This document shows positions 1 through 10,905 of a stretch of DNA of 64,000 nt, piece by piece. The notes beneath the pieces are model-generated. The model made no database searches and was not told the DNA's origin. It saw nothing but the letters and a program-made list of their open reading frames with translations. Position 1 is the stretch's first letter. The number at the start of each line of letters is the position of its first letter. The DNA lies in the NCBI RefSeq assembly GCF_014200495.1, contig NZ_JACHBY010000002.1, positions 806,001 to 870,000 of the forward strand. Reading direction: 5' to 3'. The stretch is from Mucilaginibacter geliditolerans (GTDB taxonomy: Bacteria; Bacteroidota; Bacteroidia; Sphingobacteriales; Sphingobacteriaceae). The position numbers and the translations under genes were made by a program.

Positions 1-1644
<1,644 letters not shown>

Positions 1645-1648
<4 letters not shown>

Positions 1649-2631
1649 AGAAGCGGGTTTTAATAACCGGTGCAAGTGGTTTTGTGGGCTATCATTTAAT
1701 TGAAGAGGCTTTGCATAATAACCTGGATGTGTACGTTGCCGTACGAAAAAGCAGTAATGTAAGCCATCTTGCAGCGTTCAACATCCAATACACCTACCCC
1801 GAGTTTGATAACCTTATAGCCTTAAAAAAAGAACTTAAGGAAAAACAATACGATTATATTATACATGCTGCCGGCGCTACCCGGGCGCGGTCGCAAAACG
1901 AATATAATACCATAAATGCCGAATACACTTATAACCTTGCCGCGGCAGCGCAAGCAGCTGATATCAATTTAAAAGGCTTTGTATTCATCAGTAGTTTGGC
2001 AGCAGTTGGCCCGCTTAATACTTTAAACGGCACCATAACCGAAGATACCATCCCCAACCCTATTACTGACTATGGCAGAAGTAAACTACTGGCTGAGGAG
2101 CAATTAAAAAGTATATCTTCATTACACTATACTATACTTAGGCCCACAGCCGTTTATGGACCACGAGATACAGGTATCTTCATCTTTTTTCAACAATTAA
2201 AAAGAGGAATTGAACCTTATATTGGCCAGGCAGAGCAAAAGCTTAGTTTCATATATGTTAAGGATTTGGCTAAAGCAGCTATTAAGGCCTTGTATACGTG
2301 CGACCAAAAGACTTATAATTTATCCGACGGGAATTTTTACAGTAGATACGAATTGGGAACAATCGCAAAAAATGTACTAAATTTGAAAACCTTAAAGTTT
2401 CATCTGCCTGTAAATTTTGTAAAAATAATAGCTTCAATATCAGAAAATGTCAGTTCTTTGCGCAACAAAGCCGCAATACTCAACAGCGATAAGTTAAAAG
2501 AGCTAACAGCCGTAAACTGGGATTGTGATATTGAGAAAGCGAAACACGAACTGGGTTACTACCCCATTTATAACCTGGATAAAGGCCTTGCCGAAACGCT
2601 TGCCTGGTACAAAAAGAACAAATGGCTGTAG
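1645..2631 (+). CDS. NAD(P)-dependent extended SDR, candidate CerR-type reductase
   Basis: A 328-residue Rossmann-fold protein of the NAD-dependent epimerase/dehydratase family. The dinucleotide motif is TGASGFVG (G9, G12, G15) and the catalytic pair is Y143-K147 in DYGRSK, with a serine-rich FISSLAA strand at 114-120. Members of this family have been shown to reduce the 3-keto group of sphingoid bases or ketoceramide in Caulobacter (CerR) and Bacteroides. Tight coupling (ATGA overlap) to the candidate ceramide synthase supports that role; a nucleotide-sugar epimerase is the alternative. The product would be dihydrosphingosine or dihydroceramide. Confidence 0.75.
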
Positions 2632-2656
2632 CCAGTATAATAATAAATTAAAGTAA

Positions 2657-3979
2657 ATGAAAAGTAACATTCAACCTGCCGAAGGAAAACTTGGGATTTT
2701 GATTCCGGGATTAGGCGCCGTAGCTACTACACTGATTGCTGGTGTTGAAGCTGTAAAAAAAGGGATATCGCAGCCAATTGGCTCACTTACCCAAATGGGA
2801 AACATACGTTTAGGTAAAAGAACGGAAAACCGTAACCCCAAGGTTAAGGAATTTGTACCATTAGCTGATTTAAACGATATTGTTTTTGGCGGCTGGGATG
2901 TGTACTCCGATAACGTATTTGAAGCAGCCACGCACGCTAAAGTGCTTGAAGCAGGTTTATTACATTCAGTAAAAGCTGAACTGGAAGCAGTTGTTCCAAT
3001 GAAAGCTGCATTTGACCAAAACTATGCTAAAAACCTTACTGCAACTCACGTTAAAGAAGGCACAAGATATGAGCTTGCCCAGGCTGTTATGAAAGACATC
3101 CAGGACTTCAAAGAAAAAAATAACTGTACCCGCATAGTAGTATTATGGTGCGGTTCAACCGAGATCTATTACGAAGCATCAGAAATACATGAAACCCTTG
3201 CAAATTTTGAGCAAGCGTTATTAGATGACAACAAGCTGATATCGCCAAGTATGATATATGCTTACGCTGCTTTAAAATTAGGTATCCCTTATGTAAATGG
3301 CGCACCTAACTTAACAGTTGATACCCCGGCCTTAATTGAGCTTGCTAAATTAACTGATACCCCTATTGCAGGTAAGGATTTCAAAACCGGCCAAACATTA
3401 ATGAAAACTATTTTAGCACCAGGCTTAGCTGCACGCTCACTTGGTGTTTCAGGATGGTTCTCAACCAACATTTTAGGTAACCGTGATGGTTTGGTATTGG
3501 ATGATCCGGATAACTTTAAAACAAAAGAAGTTTCAAAACTGGGTGTACTGGAAGATATTTTACAACCTGAAAGAAACCCTGAATTATACGGCGACCTGTA
3601 CCACAAGATCAGGATCAACTACTACCCTCCGCATGGCGATAACAAAGAAAGCTGGGATAACATCGATATCTTCGGTTGGTTAGGTTACAAAATGCAGATC
3701 AAGATCAATTTCCTTTGCCGCGACTCAATTCTTGCAGCGCCTATCGCATTGGATTTGGCCTTATTTGTTGACCTTGCAAAACGTGCTAACATGAGCGGTA
3801 TACAGGAGTGGTTATCATTCTACTTAAAATCACCGCAAACTGCACCAGGCTTGCCTGCTGAAAATGATATTTTCAAACAATTAATGAAACTGCAAAATAC
3901 ATTACGCCACATGATGGGTGAAGATTTGATCACTCACTTAGGTTTGGATTACTACCAGGAACTGGTTGATACCCTATAA
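2657..3979 (+). CDS. ino1: myo-Inositol-3-phosphate synthase
   Basis: A 440-residue NAD-dependent isomerase that converts glucose-6-phosphate to L-myo-inositol-3-phosphate in the cytoplasm. Near the N terminus is the NAD-binding loop ILIPGLGAVATT. Family blocks GKDFKTGQT (about residues 237-245, with the catalytic lysine) and NILGNRDGLVL (about 270-280) are present, and the length fits the bacterial/eukaryotic-type enzyme. It follows the reductase by 25 bp and precedes a PgpA-like phosphatase by 5 bp. The gene supplies the head group for the inositol lipids made by the downstream transferases. Confidence 0.95.
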   Translation: MKSNIQPAEGKLGILIPGLGAVATTLIAGVEAVKKGISQPIGSLTQMGNIRLGKRTENRNPKVKEFVPLADLNDIVFGGWDVYSDNVFEAATHAKVLEAGLLHSVKAELEAVVPMKAAFDQNYAKNLTATHVKEGTRYELAQAVMKDIQDFKEKNNCTRIVVLWCGSTEIYYEASEIHETLANFEQALLDDNKLISPSMIYAYAALKLGIPYVNGAPNLTVDTPALIELAKLTDTPIAGKDFKTGQTLMKTILAPGLAARSLGVSGWFSTNILGNRDGLVLDDPDNFKTKEVSKLGVLEDILQPERNPELYGDLYHKIRINYYPPHGDNKESWDNIDIFGWLGYKMQIKINFLCRDSILAAPIALDLALFVDLAKRANMSGIQEWLSFYLKSPQTAPGLPAENDIFKQLMKLQNTLRHMMGEDLITHLGLDYYQELVDTL

Positions 3980-3984
3980 TAAGA

Positions 3985-4443
3985 ATGTTGTTTCATAAAC
4001 TGGTTGCCACCAGCCTGGGCATTGGATATATTGGCAAAGGAGCCGGAACAGTTGCTGCTGTTGCTTGCTGTATTTGCTGGTACCTTGCCTGGGCCGGTGC
4101 ATATCAGGCAATCCCTTCGGTAATAATTACCGTATGTATATTGTTTGTTGGCATTTGGTCATCAAACAAAGTTGTGCCACTTTGGGGCGAAGATCCGGCC
4201 CGGGTGGTAATTGATGAAGTTGCCGGTATGTGTATTAGCATGCTTTTTTTACCGGTGAATGTAACATATGTGTTATGTGCACTTTTATTGTTTCGCTTTT
4301 TTGATATAGTAAAGCCCCTGTACATCAAAAAAATGGAACTTTTACCCGGCGGATGGGGAATTATGATGGATGATGTGCTGGCCGGCATTTATACTAACAT
4401 CCTGCTGCAACTCGTTGTAGCGTTTAAACTATTGAAATTTTAA
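3985..4443 (+). CDS. PgpA-family phosphatase, candidate phosphatidylinositol-phosphate phosphatase
   Basis: A 152-residue integral membrane protein of the phosphatidylglycerophosphatase A family. Hallmarks are GKGAGT (18-22), the acidic motif DPARVVIDEVAGM (70-82) and GGWGIMMDDVLAGI (122-135), with hydrophobic helices between. By family it removes a phosphate from a phospholipid head group at the inner membrane. Its place between inositol-phosphate synthase and a CDP-alcohol phosphatidyltransferase argues that it dephosphorylates phosphatidylinositol phosphate rather than phosphatidylglycerol phosphate, as reported (from memory) for the related Bacteroides thetaiotaomicron cluster. Its stop overlaps the next ATG (TAATG). 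Confidence 0.85.
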   Translation: MLFHKLVATSLGIGYIGKGAGTVAAVACCICWYLAWAGAYQAIPSVIITVCILFVGIWSSNKVVPLWGEDPARVVIDEVAGMCISMLFLPVNVTYVLCALLLFRFFDIVKPLYIKKMELLPGGWGIMMDDVLAGIYTNILLQLVVAFKLLKF

Positions 4444-4814
4444 TGTCAACTTTTATAAAAGCCCAGGCCTCCTCAATTATCGCCACCCTTTTTGACTTTT
4501 TGACCACAATAGTCTGTAAGGAATTTTTCTACTTTTGGTACGTAATTGCGAGTTTACTTGGCACTATAGTTGGAGGCGCTACCAATTTTGCTTTAGGCAG
4601 AAACTGGGTCTTCAACCGTAAGGAAAAAAAGATACCCATGCAGGTATTAAAATACCTTATAATTTGGAATGGTAATTTATTACTATCAACTTTAGGCGTG
4701 TTTATTGTTACTCATTATTTAGGATTAAGTTATATTATATCAAAAATAATAGTATCTGTTACAGTGGGAGTTAGTTATAACTATCTGCTGCAAAAGAGAT
4801 TCGTATTTGCATAA
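4443..4814 (+). CDS. GtrA-family membrane protein
   Basis: A 123-residue protein with four predicted membrane helices and the GtrA-type start (KAQASSIIATLFDFLTTI), a GGATNFALGRNWVF loop at about 44-57 and a closing YNYLLQKRFVF. GtrA-like proteins are linked to flipping or transfer of lipid-linked sugars across the inner membrane. It overlaps the PgpA-like gene by one base and sits inside the inositol-lipid operon. A role in moving or glycosylating the inositol lipid is plausible but not shown by the sequence. Confidence 0.85.
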   Translation: MSTFIKAQASSIIATLFDFLTTIVCKEFFYFWYVIASLLGTIVGGATNFALGRNWVFNRKEKKIPMQVLKYLIIWNGNLLLSTLGVFIVTHYLGLSYIISKIIVSVTVGVSYNYLLQKRFVFA

Positions 4815-4827
4815 TTGCATAAAGTAC

Positions 4828-7389
4828 ATGGATTGTAGAAACTTTTATAAAAGATTATTTTTTTTAACGTTCTTTTTATTCCTTACGTCGTCGTTTTTGT
4901 TTGCGCAAAATACTGTGATTACAGGCGTAGTAACTGATGCAGGCAATAGGCAGCCCCTTATAGCAGTAACAGTTTCATTCCCGGGAACTTCTATCGGCAC
5001 CAACACCGATGCCCAGGGCAGATTTGCTATCTCCACCAATATACCTACCTACGATCATATTAGAATATCCTATGTAGGTTATAAAGAAGCTATTTTACCG
5101 GTAGTTCCAGGTAAAACGCAGTTAATAAATGTAAAACTATTCCCTGAAGCTCAAACGCTTAAAGAGGTTGATATAAAATCAGGCAAAAAAGTTAAATATC
5201 GCAACAAGGATAATCCCGCTGTTGAACTTATACGCCAGGTTATAGCTCATAAAAAGCAAAACCGCCCTGAAAATTATTCATACGTTGAATACAAGGAATA
5301 CGATAAAATGGTATTTTCATTTGTTAACGTTAATCCAAAAATAACTGAAAAGAAATTTTTCCGTAAATACAAATTTGTAATTGATAACCGCGATACTACA
5401 TCTGTACCAGGTAAATCATTACTCCCTATTTATGTTGATGAGAAATTATCACAGATATATTATCGTAAAAGCCCTGAAAAAACAAAGACTTCTGTATTAG
5501 GAGAAAAACATGTTGATTTTGGCGGTGCTGTTGATAGCGAAGGTATTGGCCAGTATTTCAAGCACATGTATGCTGATATTGATATCTACGATAACAGTAT
5601 CTTCCTGATGACCAATAACTTTTTAAGTCCTATTGCTGAAAGCGCGCCAACTTATTATAAGTTTTTCATCACCGACACACTGGTTATAAATAACACCAAG
5701 GTTGTTGAGCTTAGCTTTACCCCGCGTAATACTACTGATATGCTTTTTGAAGGGAAAATATATGTTACCCTTGATGGTCATTTCGCAGTGCAGCATGCTA
5801 AACTTTACATCAACAAAAACATCAACCTTAACTTTGTAAAAACAATGCATGTAAATCTGGATTTTGAACAAAATCCGGATGAACGATATCACCTGAGCAA
5901 AAGCACAGTATATGCCGATTTTGGGTTAACCAAAAGCAAAAGCGGTGGTTTATATGGTATAAGAACGCGCACCTTTGGTGCTTATGCTGTAAATAAGCCA
6001 CATCCCGATACCACTTACATTGCAGATGCATCAGCCAACTCTGACGAAGTAAAGCACCGGAGCGATCAATTTTGGGTACAAAACAGGCTGGATACCCTTA
6101 CCACTACCGAATACAACACTTACCATAACATTGATAGCCTAAAAACCATGCCTTCATACAAGCGTACTATGGATATAGCTACCTTGTTGCTGGCAGGTTA
6201 CAAATCATTCGACTGGTTTGAGCTTGGGCCCGCAAATACCTTCTACAGCTTCGACCCGGTTGAAGGCTTCAGGCTGCGTGTTGGTGGCCGAACGACGCCC
6301 GAACTAAGCAAACGTTATTATTTTGAAACCTATGCCGCTTACGGCTTTAAGGATGAGAAATGGAAATATTTCCTCAGCGCCACCTACTCACTAAACAATA
6401 AAACAATCTACAAATTCCCGCAGGATTACATACGGGCGAGCGTTCAGAAAGATGTGACCATACCGGGCGAAGATTTGCAGTTTGTGCAGGAAGATAACTT
6501 CTTACTCTCATTTAAGCGTGGTAATAACGACAAGTATTTATACAATGCGTACTACAGGCTTGACTATAAACACGAATATGAAAATCATTTCTCATATGAA
6601 GTAGTCTTCACAAATCATACGCAATCGGCGGCCGGCTCATTATACTTTAATAATGTGATAAACGGTGAGCCTAATACGGTTACCAACCTTACTACATCCG
6701 ATTTTACTACAACATTAAGGTATGCACCTAACGAACAATATTACCAGGGTAAAATATACAGGACCCCTATCCCTACCAAGTACCCTATATTTCAGTTAAA
6801 CTATACCCAGGGAATAAATAATTTATTTAACAGCAGTTACAGCTATGCCAAAATTCATGCCCAGATCGATAAACGTTTCTACCTGTCGCAATTTGGTTTT
6901 GCTGATGTACGGGTTGAAGGCATGAAAATATTTGGCCAGGTACCTTATCCCCTGTTAAATATTTTCCGGGCTAACCAAACCTATGCGTATGATCTTTACT
7001 CATACAACTTAATGAACTTTTTAGAGTTTGTGGGCGACCATAACGAAAGCATAAATATCGATCAGCATTTCCAGGGGTATTTCTTTAACAAGATCCCGCT
7101 ATTGAAAAAACTGAAATGGCGCGAGGTTGCATCATTTAAAGGCATATATGGTGGCTTAAGCGATAAGAATGATCCTTTGCTACACCCAGCCCTGTATCAA
7201 TTCCCTGTTGATGGAAACGGCCAGGCTATAACACACGCATTAGGAAGCACTCCTTATATTGAGGGTAGTGTTGGCGTTGAGAACATATTTAAATTTGTAC
7301 GTGTAGATCTTGTTAGACGCTTTACCTATTTAGATTATCTTAACGCGCCAAAATGGGGTGTTCGTGTATTGGTTCAATTTGATTTTTAA
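4828..7389 (+). CDS. DUF5686 outer-membrane protein with carboxypeptidase-D-like domain
   Basis: A protein of about 853 residues. I place the start at ATG 4828, which gives a clean signal peptide (positive NFYKR, hydrophobic core, cleavage near LFAQN); the open frame continues upstream to TTG 4807, which overlaps the GtrA gene. After the signal comes a CarboxypepD_reg-like beta domain (ITGVVTDAGNRQPLIAVTV, then TNTDAQGRFAI). The rest matches DUF5686, a Bacteroidota family, and has many alternating aromatic strands and a terminal VRVLVQFDF that suits an outer-membrane barrel. Function is unknown. Its position between inositol-lipid enzymes suggests a part in placing or sensing these lipids in the outer membrane; that is inference. 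Confidence 0.8.
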   Translation: MDCRNFYKRLFFLTFFLFLTSSFLFAQNTVITGVVTDAGNRQPLIAVTVSFPGTSIGTNTDAQGRFAISTNIPTYDHIRISYVGYKEAILPVVPGKTQLINVKLFPEAQTLKEVDIKSGKKVKYRNKDNPAVELIRQVIAHKKQNRPENYSYVEYKEYDKMVFSFVNVNPKITEKKFFRKYKFVIDNRDTTSVPGKSLLPIYVDEKLSQIYYRKSPEKTKTSVLGEKHVDFGGAVDSEGIGQYFKHMYADIDIYDNSIFLMTNNFLSPIAESAPTYYKFFITDTLVINNTKVVELSFTPRNTTDMLFEGKIYVTLDGHFAVQHAKLYINKNINLNFVKTMHVNLDFEQNPDERYHLSKSTVYADFGLTKSKSGGLYGIRTRTFGAYAVNKPHPDTTYIADASANSDEVKHRSDQFWVQNRLDTLTTTEYNTYHNIDSLKTMPSYKRTMDIATLLLAGYKSFDWFELGPANTFYSFDPVEGFRLRVGGRTTPELSKRYYFETYAAYGFKDEKWKYFLSATYSLNNKTIYKFPQDYIRASVQKDVTIPGEDLQFVQEDNFLLSFKRGNNDKYLYNAYYRLDYKHEYENHFSYEVVFTNHTQSAAGSLYFNNVINGEPNTVTNLTTSDFTTTLRYAPNEQYYQGKIYRTPIPTKYPIFQLNYTQGINNLFNSSYSYAKIHAQIDKRFYLSQFGFADVRVEGMKIFGQVPYPLLNIFRANQTYAYDLYSYNLMNFLEFVGDHNESINIDQHFQGYFFNKIPLLKKLKWREVASFKGIYGGLSDKNDPLLHPALYQFPVDGNGQAITHALGSTPYIEGSVGVENIFKFVRVDLVRRFTYLDYLNAPKWGVRVLVQFDF

Positions 7390-7398
7390 CTATATTTG
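7370..7398 (+). promoter_or_regulatory. Possible internal promoter before the CDP-alcohol transferase
   Basis: TATATTTG at 7391-7398 fits the Bacteroidota -7 consensus TAnnTTTG exactly, with TTGG at 7370-7373 as a weak -33 element 17 bp upstream. It lies 18 bp before the preferred ATG at 7417. The site may give extra transcription of the transferase. The -33 match is poor. Confidence 0.25.
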
Positions 7399-7416
7399 AA
7401 TAACCTGTATAAACAA

Positions 7417-8133
7417 ATGGAACAACAAACGTCCGTGCGGAAAAACCTCCAGCTAGGTATCTATAAAGTTATTGACCCGGTTGTTAAAGTGCTTATTAAA
7501 TTAGGGCTAACCCCTAATGCTGTCACTTCAATTGGGTTTGTACTAAACGTAGGTGTGGCTGTTATATTTATTATAGGTGCCGAAGAAGGTAACCGCGGAG
7601 ATCTTACCTATATAGGCTGGGCCGGTGGCCTCATATTATTTGCAGGCCTTTTTGATATGCTCGACGGGCAGGTAGCCAGGCTTGGCAATATGAAGTCGAC
7701 CTTTGGCGCGCTGTATGATTCAGTGCTCGACCGCTATAGCGAGTTGATCATGTTTTTTGGCATTTGCTATTACCTGGTTGCTCACCACTACTTTTTAAGC
7801 TCCATATTCGCGTTTATAGCCCTTATAGGCTCAATGATGGTAAGTTATGTACGTGCACGTGCCGAAGGGCTTGGAATTGAATGCAAAGGCGGCTTAATGC
7901 AACGCCCGGAACGCGTAGTTACCATTGGCGTATTTGCAATAATATGCGGCATATCATCACTTTATATTGGCGGTAACTACAAACTGTATTTTCCGGGCAT
8001 CCGTTTCCATATTTTTGAAACCATGTCGATATTTACCATCCCTATAACTGTATTAGCTGTATTAACCAATATTACGGCATTTAACAGGCTAAGGGACGCT
8101 AAAAAAACCATCGCTGAAGAAGAAAATAAATAA
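7417..8133 (+). CDS. CDP-alcohol phosphatidyltransferase, candidate phosphatidylinositol-phosphate synthase
   Basis: A 238-residue membrane enzyme. The CDP-alcohol phosphatidyltransferase signature DG(x)2AR(x)8G(x)3D(x)3D is complete, starting with DMLDGQVAR near residue 79 and ending in GALYDSVLD. Five to six hydrophobic segments surround it. ATG 7417 is preferred over TTG 7396, which would start 6 bp after the previous stop. The family transfers a phosphatidyl group from CDP-diacylglycerol to an alcohol at the inner membrane. With inositol-phosphate synthase and a PgpA-like phosphatase upstream, inositol phosphate is the likely acceptor. Phosphatidylglycerol-phosphate synthase is the main alternative. 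Confidence 0.9.
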   Translation: MEQQTSVRKNLQLGIYKVIDPVVKVLIKLGLTPNAVTSIGFVLNVGVAVIFIIGAEEGNRGDLTYIGWAGGLILFAGLFDMLDGQVARLGNMKSTFGALYDSVLDRYSELIMFFGICYYLVAHHYFLSSIFAFIALIGSMMVSYVRARAEGLGIECKGGLMQRPERVVTIGVFAIICGISSLYIGGNYKLYFPGIRFHIFETMSIFTIPITVLAVLTNITAFNRLRDAKKTIAEEENK

Positions 8134-8381
8134 CCCATTTTGGTGTTAAATATTAAAGCCAGGTTAACTCACTGGCACAATATGTAATTTTGACGTGGTG
8201 ATGAAGGCAGTCGCCCGAAAATATCATATCTTCGCAATAATTATATAAATTTATTTATACTTATAAATATCTTTATTAAAATTGAACCGTTTCATTTTAA
8301 TTGGCTTGAGAAATATTAAAATGGATCGTTTTCCCATTTAGCAGGCAGAGAAATTATGAACGTTTTAAACCCTGAGGCATT

Positions 8382-9002
8382 ATGAAAAAAAAATATATTT
8401 CCAATTCACAGGAGTCTGTACGAATGTTTAAAAGCGATCTGTTAGAATCGCTTTCTAAAGTTCATTTTACAGTGCCCTTATTCATCTTTGTTCCGGTTAT
8501 TGCTTTCTGCATTTATAAATCGTTTGTACTGTCATTGAGTGTAGTTGCTTTCTTTGGCTTGTTTATACTCGGCCTTTTTGTATGGACGCTGGTTGAATAT
8601 ATAATGCACCGTTTTGTGTTTCATTACGTACCTGCCGATAAACCATGGGCAATGCGCTTACACTTTATATTTCACGGTGTACACCATGATTACCCCAGCG
8701 ATGCTAAAAGGCTGGTATTACCGCCATCGGTAAGTATACCACTGGCAACAGGCTTTTATTTCTTATTCAATGCCATACTGCCCACTAATGATATCTGGGG
8801 ATTTTTTCCGGGCTTTATATTAGGTTACCTTTTTTATGATATATCGCACTATGCCATACATCACTTTAACTTTAAAGGTAATATCTGGAAAAAAATTAAA
8901 CAACATCATATGCTGCATCATTACCAGGATCCTGACAAGGGATATGGTGTGAGCTCTCCCCTGTGGGATAAGATTTTCCGTTCAGATTTTATTAAAAAAT
9001 AG
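8382..9002 (+). CDS. Fatty acid hydroxylase / sterol desaturase family protein
   Basis: A 206-residue di-iron membrane hydroxylase. The histidine clusters are complete: H76xxxxH81, H94xxxH98xxHH102, H156xxxHH161 and H175HxxHH180, between hydrophobic helices. It resembles the fatty acid 2-hydroxylases that act on ceramide acyl chains. It follows a 248-bp gap and is 1 bp from the PAP2 gene, so these two may form their own transcript. Sphingobacterium lipids are known to contain 2-hydroxylated ceramide phosphorylinositol, so 2-hydroxylation of the N-acyl chain is the favoured role. Hydroxylation of a carotenoid is a less likely alternative. The upstream gap holds a 9-bp inverted repeat (CATTTTAAT 8293-8301, ATTAAAATG 8315-8323) of unknown use. 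Confidence 0.85.
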   Translation: MKKKYISNSQESVRMFKSDLLESLSKVHFTVPLFIFVPVIAFCIYKSFVLSLSVVAFFGLFILGLFVWTLVEYIMHRFVFHYVPADKPWAMRLHFIFHGVHHDYPSDAKRLVLPPSVSIPLATGFYFLFNAILPTNDIWGFFPGFILGYLFYDISHYAIHHFNFKGNIWKKIKQHHMLHHYQDPDKGYGVSSPLWDKIFRSDFIKK

Positions 9003-9003
9003 C

Positions 9004-9942
9004 ATGAAGAATGCTATTAACAATGGCGTAACAGTAAATATCAAATCAATAATTGTTGTTTCGTTACTATCGGTTGCATATCTGCTGCTTTCCATCTTTT
9101 TGGTAGGTTATAAGGTAGATCAATTGGTACTTATTGGTATATTCAACAGCATGTTCTACCTGTCAGCAGGTACACGCAAGTTTATACTCGGCTTTTCCAT
9201 ATTCATTTTTTACTGGGTGATTTTTGATTATATGAAGGCCTTCCCTAATTATAATTATAATACCGTTCACATTGCCGATCTGTATAATTTTGAAAAGCAC
9301 CTGTTCGGCATTAACCTGAATGGTAAGCTGGTAACCCCCAATGAGTATTTCAGGTTAAAAGGCACAACCTTTGTAGATATAGTTACCGGTTTGTTCTATC
9401 TATGCTGGATCCCCGTTCCCCTGTCATTCGCGGCATACCTGTTCTTCACCAGAAAAAGGCAATTTTTATATTTTGCGCTAACCTTTTTACTGGTTAACCT
9501 ACTTGGTTTTGTAGTTTACTATGTATACCCCGCAGCACCACCCTGGTATATCGAATATTATGGCTTCAACTTCCACCCACTAACCGTAGGTAATACCGGC
9601 GGACTGGCAAAGTTTGATGCATATTTCCATATCAATCTATTTAAATCCATATACGCCAAAGGCTCAAATGTATTTGCAGCAATGCCTTCACTGCACTCGG
9701 CATACCCTGTTATAGTTTTATATTATGGGTTAAAAAATCGCCTGGGTTTTATAAATATCCTGTTCTTCATTGTGGTTATCGGCATATGGTTTACAGCCGT
9801 GTACGCCAGTCATCATTTTGTGTTGGACGTGTTAGCGGGTATTACCTGCGCAGCCATCGGCATAAGCCTCTTCAACCTTTTAATTTCGAAAGTGAAATTC
9901 ATGCAAACTTTCATTAAAAAGTACGAAGCCATAATTCAATAA
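9004..9942 (+). CDS. PAP2-family enzyme, AUR1-like candidate inositol phosphorylceramide synthase
   Basis: A 312-residue protein with about six to eight membrane helices. It has the PAP2 core in AUR1 form: YPAAPPWY at 175-182, MPSLHSAYP at 227-235 and YASHHFVLDVLAG at 268-280, giving the His-His-Asp catalytic set (H231, H271, D275). AUR1-like enzymes move phosphoinositol from phosphatidylinositol to ceramide. The pathway context matches that reaction closely. It is the last gene of the lipid cluster, 1 bp after the hydroxylase. A plain lipid phosphatase is the alternative. The 234 bp after it hold no clear feature. Confidence 0.85.
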   Translation: MKNAINNGVTVNIKSIIVVSLLSVAYLLLSIFLVGYKVDQLVLIGIFNSMFYLSAGTRKFILGFSIFIFYWVIFDYMKAFPNYNYNTVHIADLYNFEKHLFGINLNGKLVTPNEYFRLKGTTFVDIVTGLFYLCWIPVPLSFAAYLFFTRKRQFLYFALTFLLVNLLGFVVYYVYPAAPPWYIEYYGFNFHPLTVGNTGGLAKFDAYFHINLFKSIYAKGSNVFAAMPSLHSAYPVIVLYYGLKNRLGFINILFFIVVIGIWFTAVYASHHFVLDVLAGITCAAIGISLFNLLISKVKFMQTFIKKYEAIIQ

Positions 9943-10176
9943 TTATAATTGCAGTTAATAAATCTGTACTAATTACTATACCCTTTCCGTTGCCTGGTAG
10001 TATCAGTTACTATGCTGTGTTTATAATCAATACACCATTCTAATTTTAAGAAAAACCTGCTCATTTTCGCTTAACGGCCATTCTTTAAACTATTGAAAAA
10101 ATATTTTTTACCGGATGGTTAAATTATTGTAAAAGGGCATGTTATTTGAATATAGTGTTTATATTCAAGTGCATTT

Positions 10177-10905
10177 ATGAAGATACCTGTTACAATTATT
10201 GCTATTTTTTTATTAGGCATAGGCAAATCATTCGCTGCTCCGCTTGACACCTTATCAATTACGGGCAAGCTGTTAAAGGCTCCCATATACTCCCAAATTG
10301 CTAACGGATACATGCACTATGATACCATTACCGATGAGGATAAAAAGTTAATGTATCAAACCAAGGCTATCAAATACACTATGCTGGCATTGCATTATTT
10401 TTCCAGGGCTAAAGATAGTATTGGTTTACGCGGCTGTTTCAATAATTTATCAAGGGTTTACCGTTCGCAGAAGGAATACAGCCAGGCAAAATGGTTTGCG
10501 CTGCAATCCAACGCCATTTCAAGGGCTAAAGGCGATGTATCCGGCATTATCTCTTCCCTCCTTGATATTGCATCCATTAAGATGGATATAAAGGATTATC
10601 CATTAGCGATTAGCGATTTAAATGAAGCCTTAAAATTATCAACAAAAAACCACCTTAATAGGGCTGAATCCGCAGTTCAATTACGTTTTGCCATACTATA
10701 TAACCTTACAAATAATTACGACAAAGGTGATGTAGCCCTAAAAAGGCATGATTTTATAAACGACAGCATCCGTAAGCATGACGAGGCCGTGCTTGCAGCC
10801 AGGATCAAAGCTGAAGAAGCATTTGAAAATAAAAAAAAATTCTATACAGCCAACAACGTCAAACTTTACAACAACTTGTATTTCAAAAGGATAGCATCAT
10901 TATAA
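10177..10905 (+). CDS. TPR protein with signal peptide, reading frame broken near its end
   Basis: A 242-residue reading frame with a signal peptide (MKIPVTIIAIFLLGIGKSFA) and helical TPR-like repeats (residues about 45-190; for example SQAKWFALQSNAISRAKGD and YPLAISDLNEALKLS). It resembles the sensor half of Bacteroidota TPR histidine kinases and TPR/HTH regulators. The last 23 or so residues look unnatural. The -1 frame across the same bases gives the expected coiled coil and membrane helix (separate entry), so the natural product probably shifts frame at the A9 run 10831-10839. Either the gene is damaged or the shift is used. No output domain is present in either frame. Confidence 0.7.
   Translation: MKIPVTIIAIFLLGIGKSFAAPLDTLSITGKLLKAPIYSQIANGYMHYDTITDEDKKLMYQTKAIKYTMLALHYFSRAKDSIGLRGCFNNLSRVYRSQKEYSQAKWFALQSNAISRAKGDVSGIISSLLDIASIKMDIKDYPLAISDLNEALKLSTKNHLNRAESAVQLRFAILYNLTNNYDKGDVALKRHDFINDSIRKHDEAVLAARIKAEEAFENKKKFYTANNVKLYNNLYFKRIASL

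Noticed and set aside
4807..4827. TTG start for the DUF5686 protein
   Set aside because: It adds seven residues ahead of a good signal peptide and overlaps the GtrA gene; ATG 4828 is better.
7396..7416. TTG start for the CDP-alcohol transferase
   Set aside because: ATG 7417 leaves the whole domain intact, and the extra residues carry no family signal.
8293..8323. CATTTTAAT/ATTAAAATG inverted repeat as an operator
   Set aside because: AT-rich 9-bp arms in an AT-rich gap are likely by chance; kept only as a remark.
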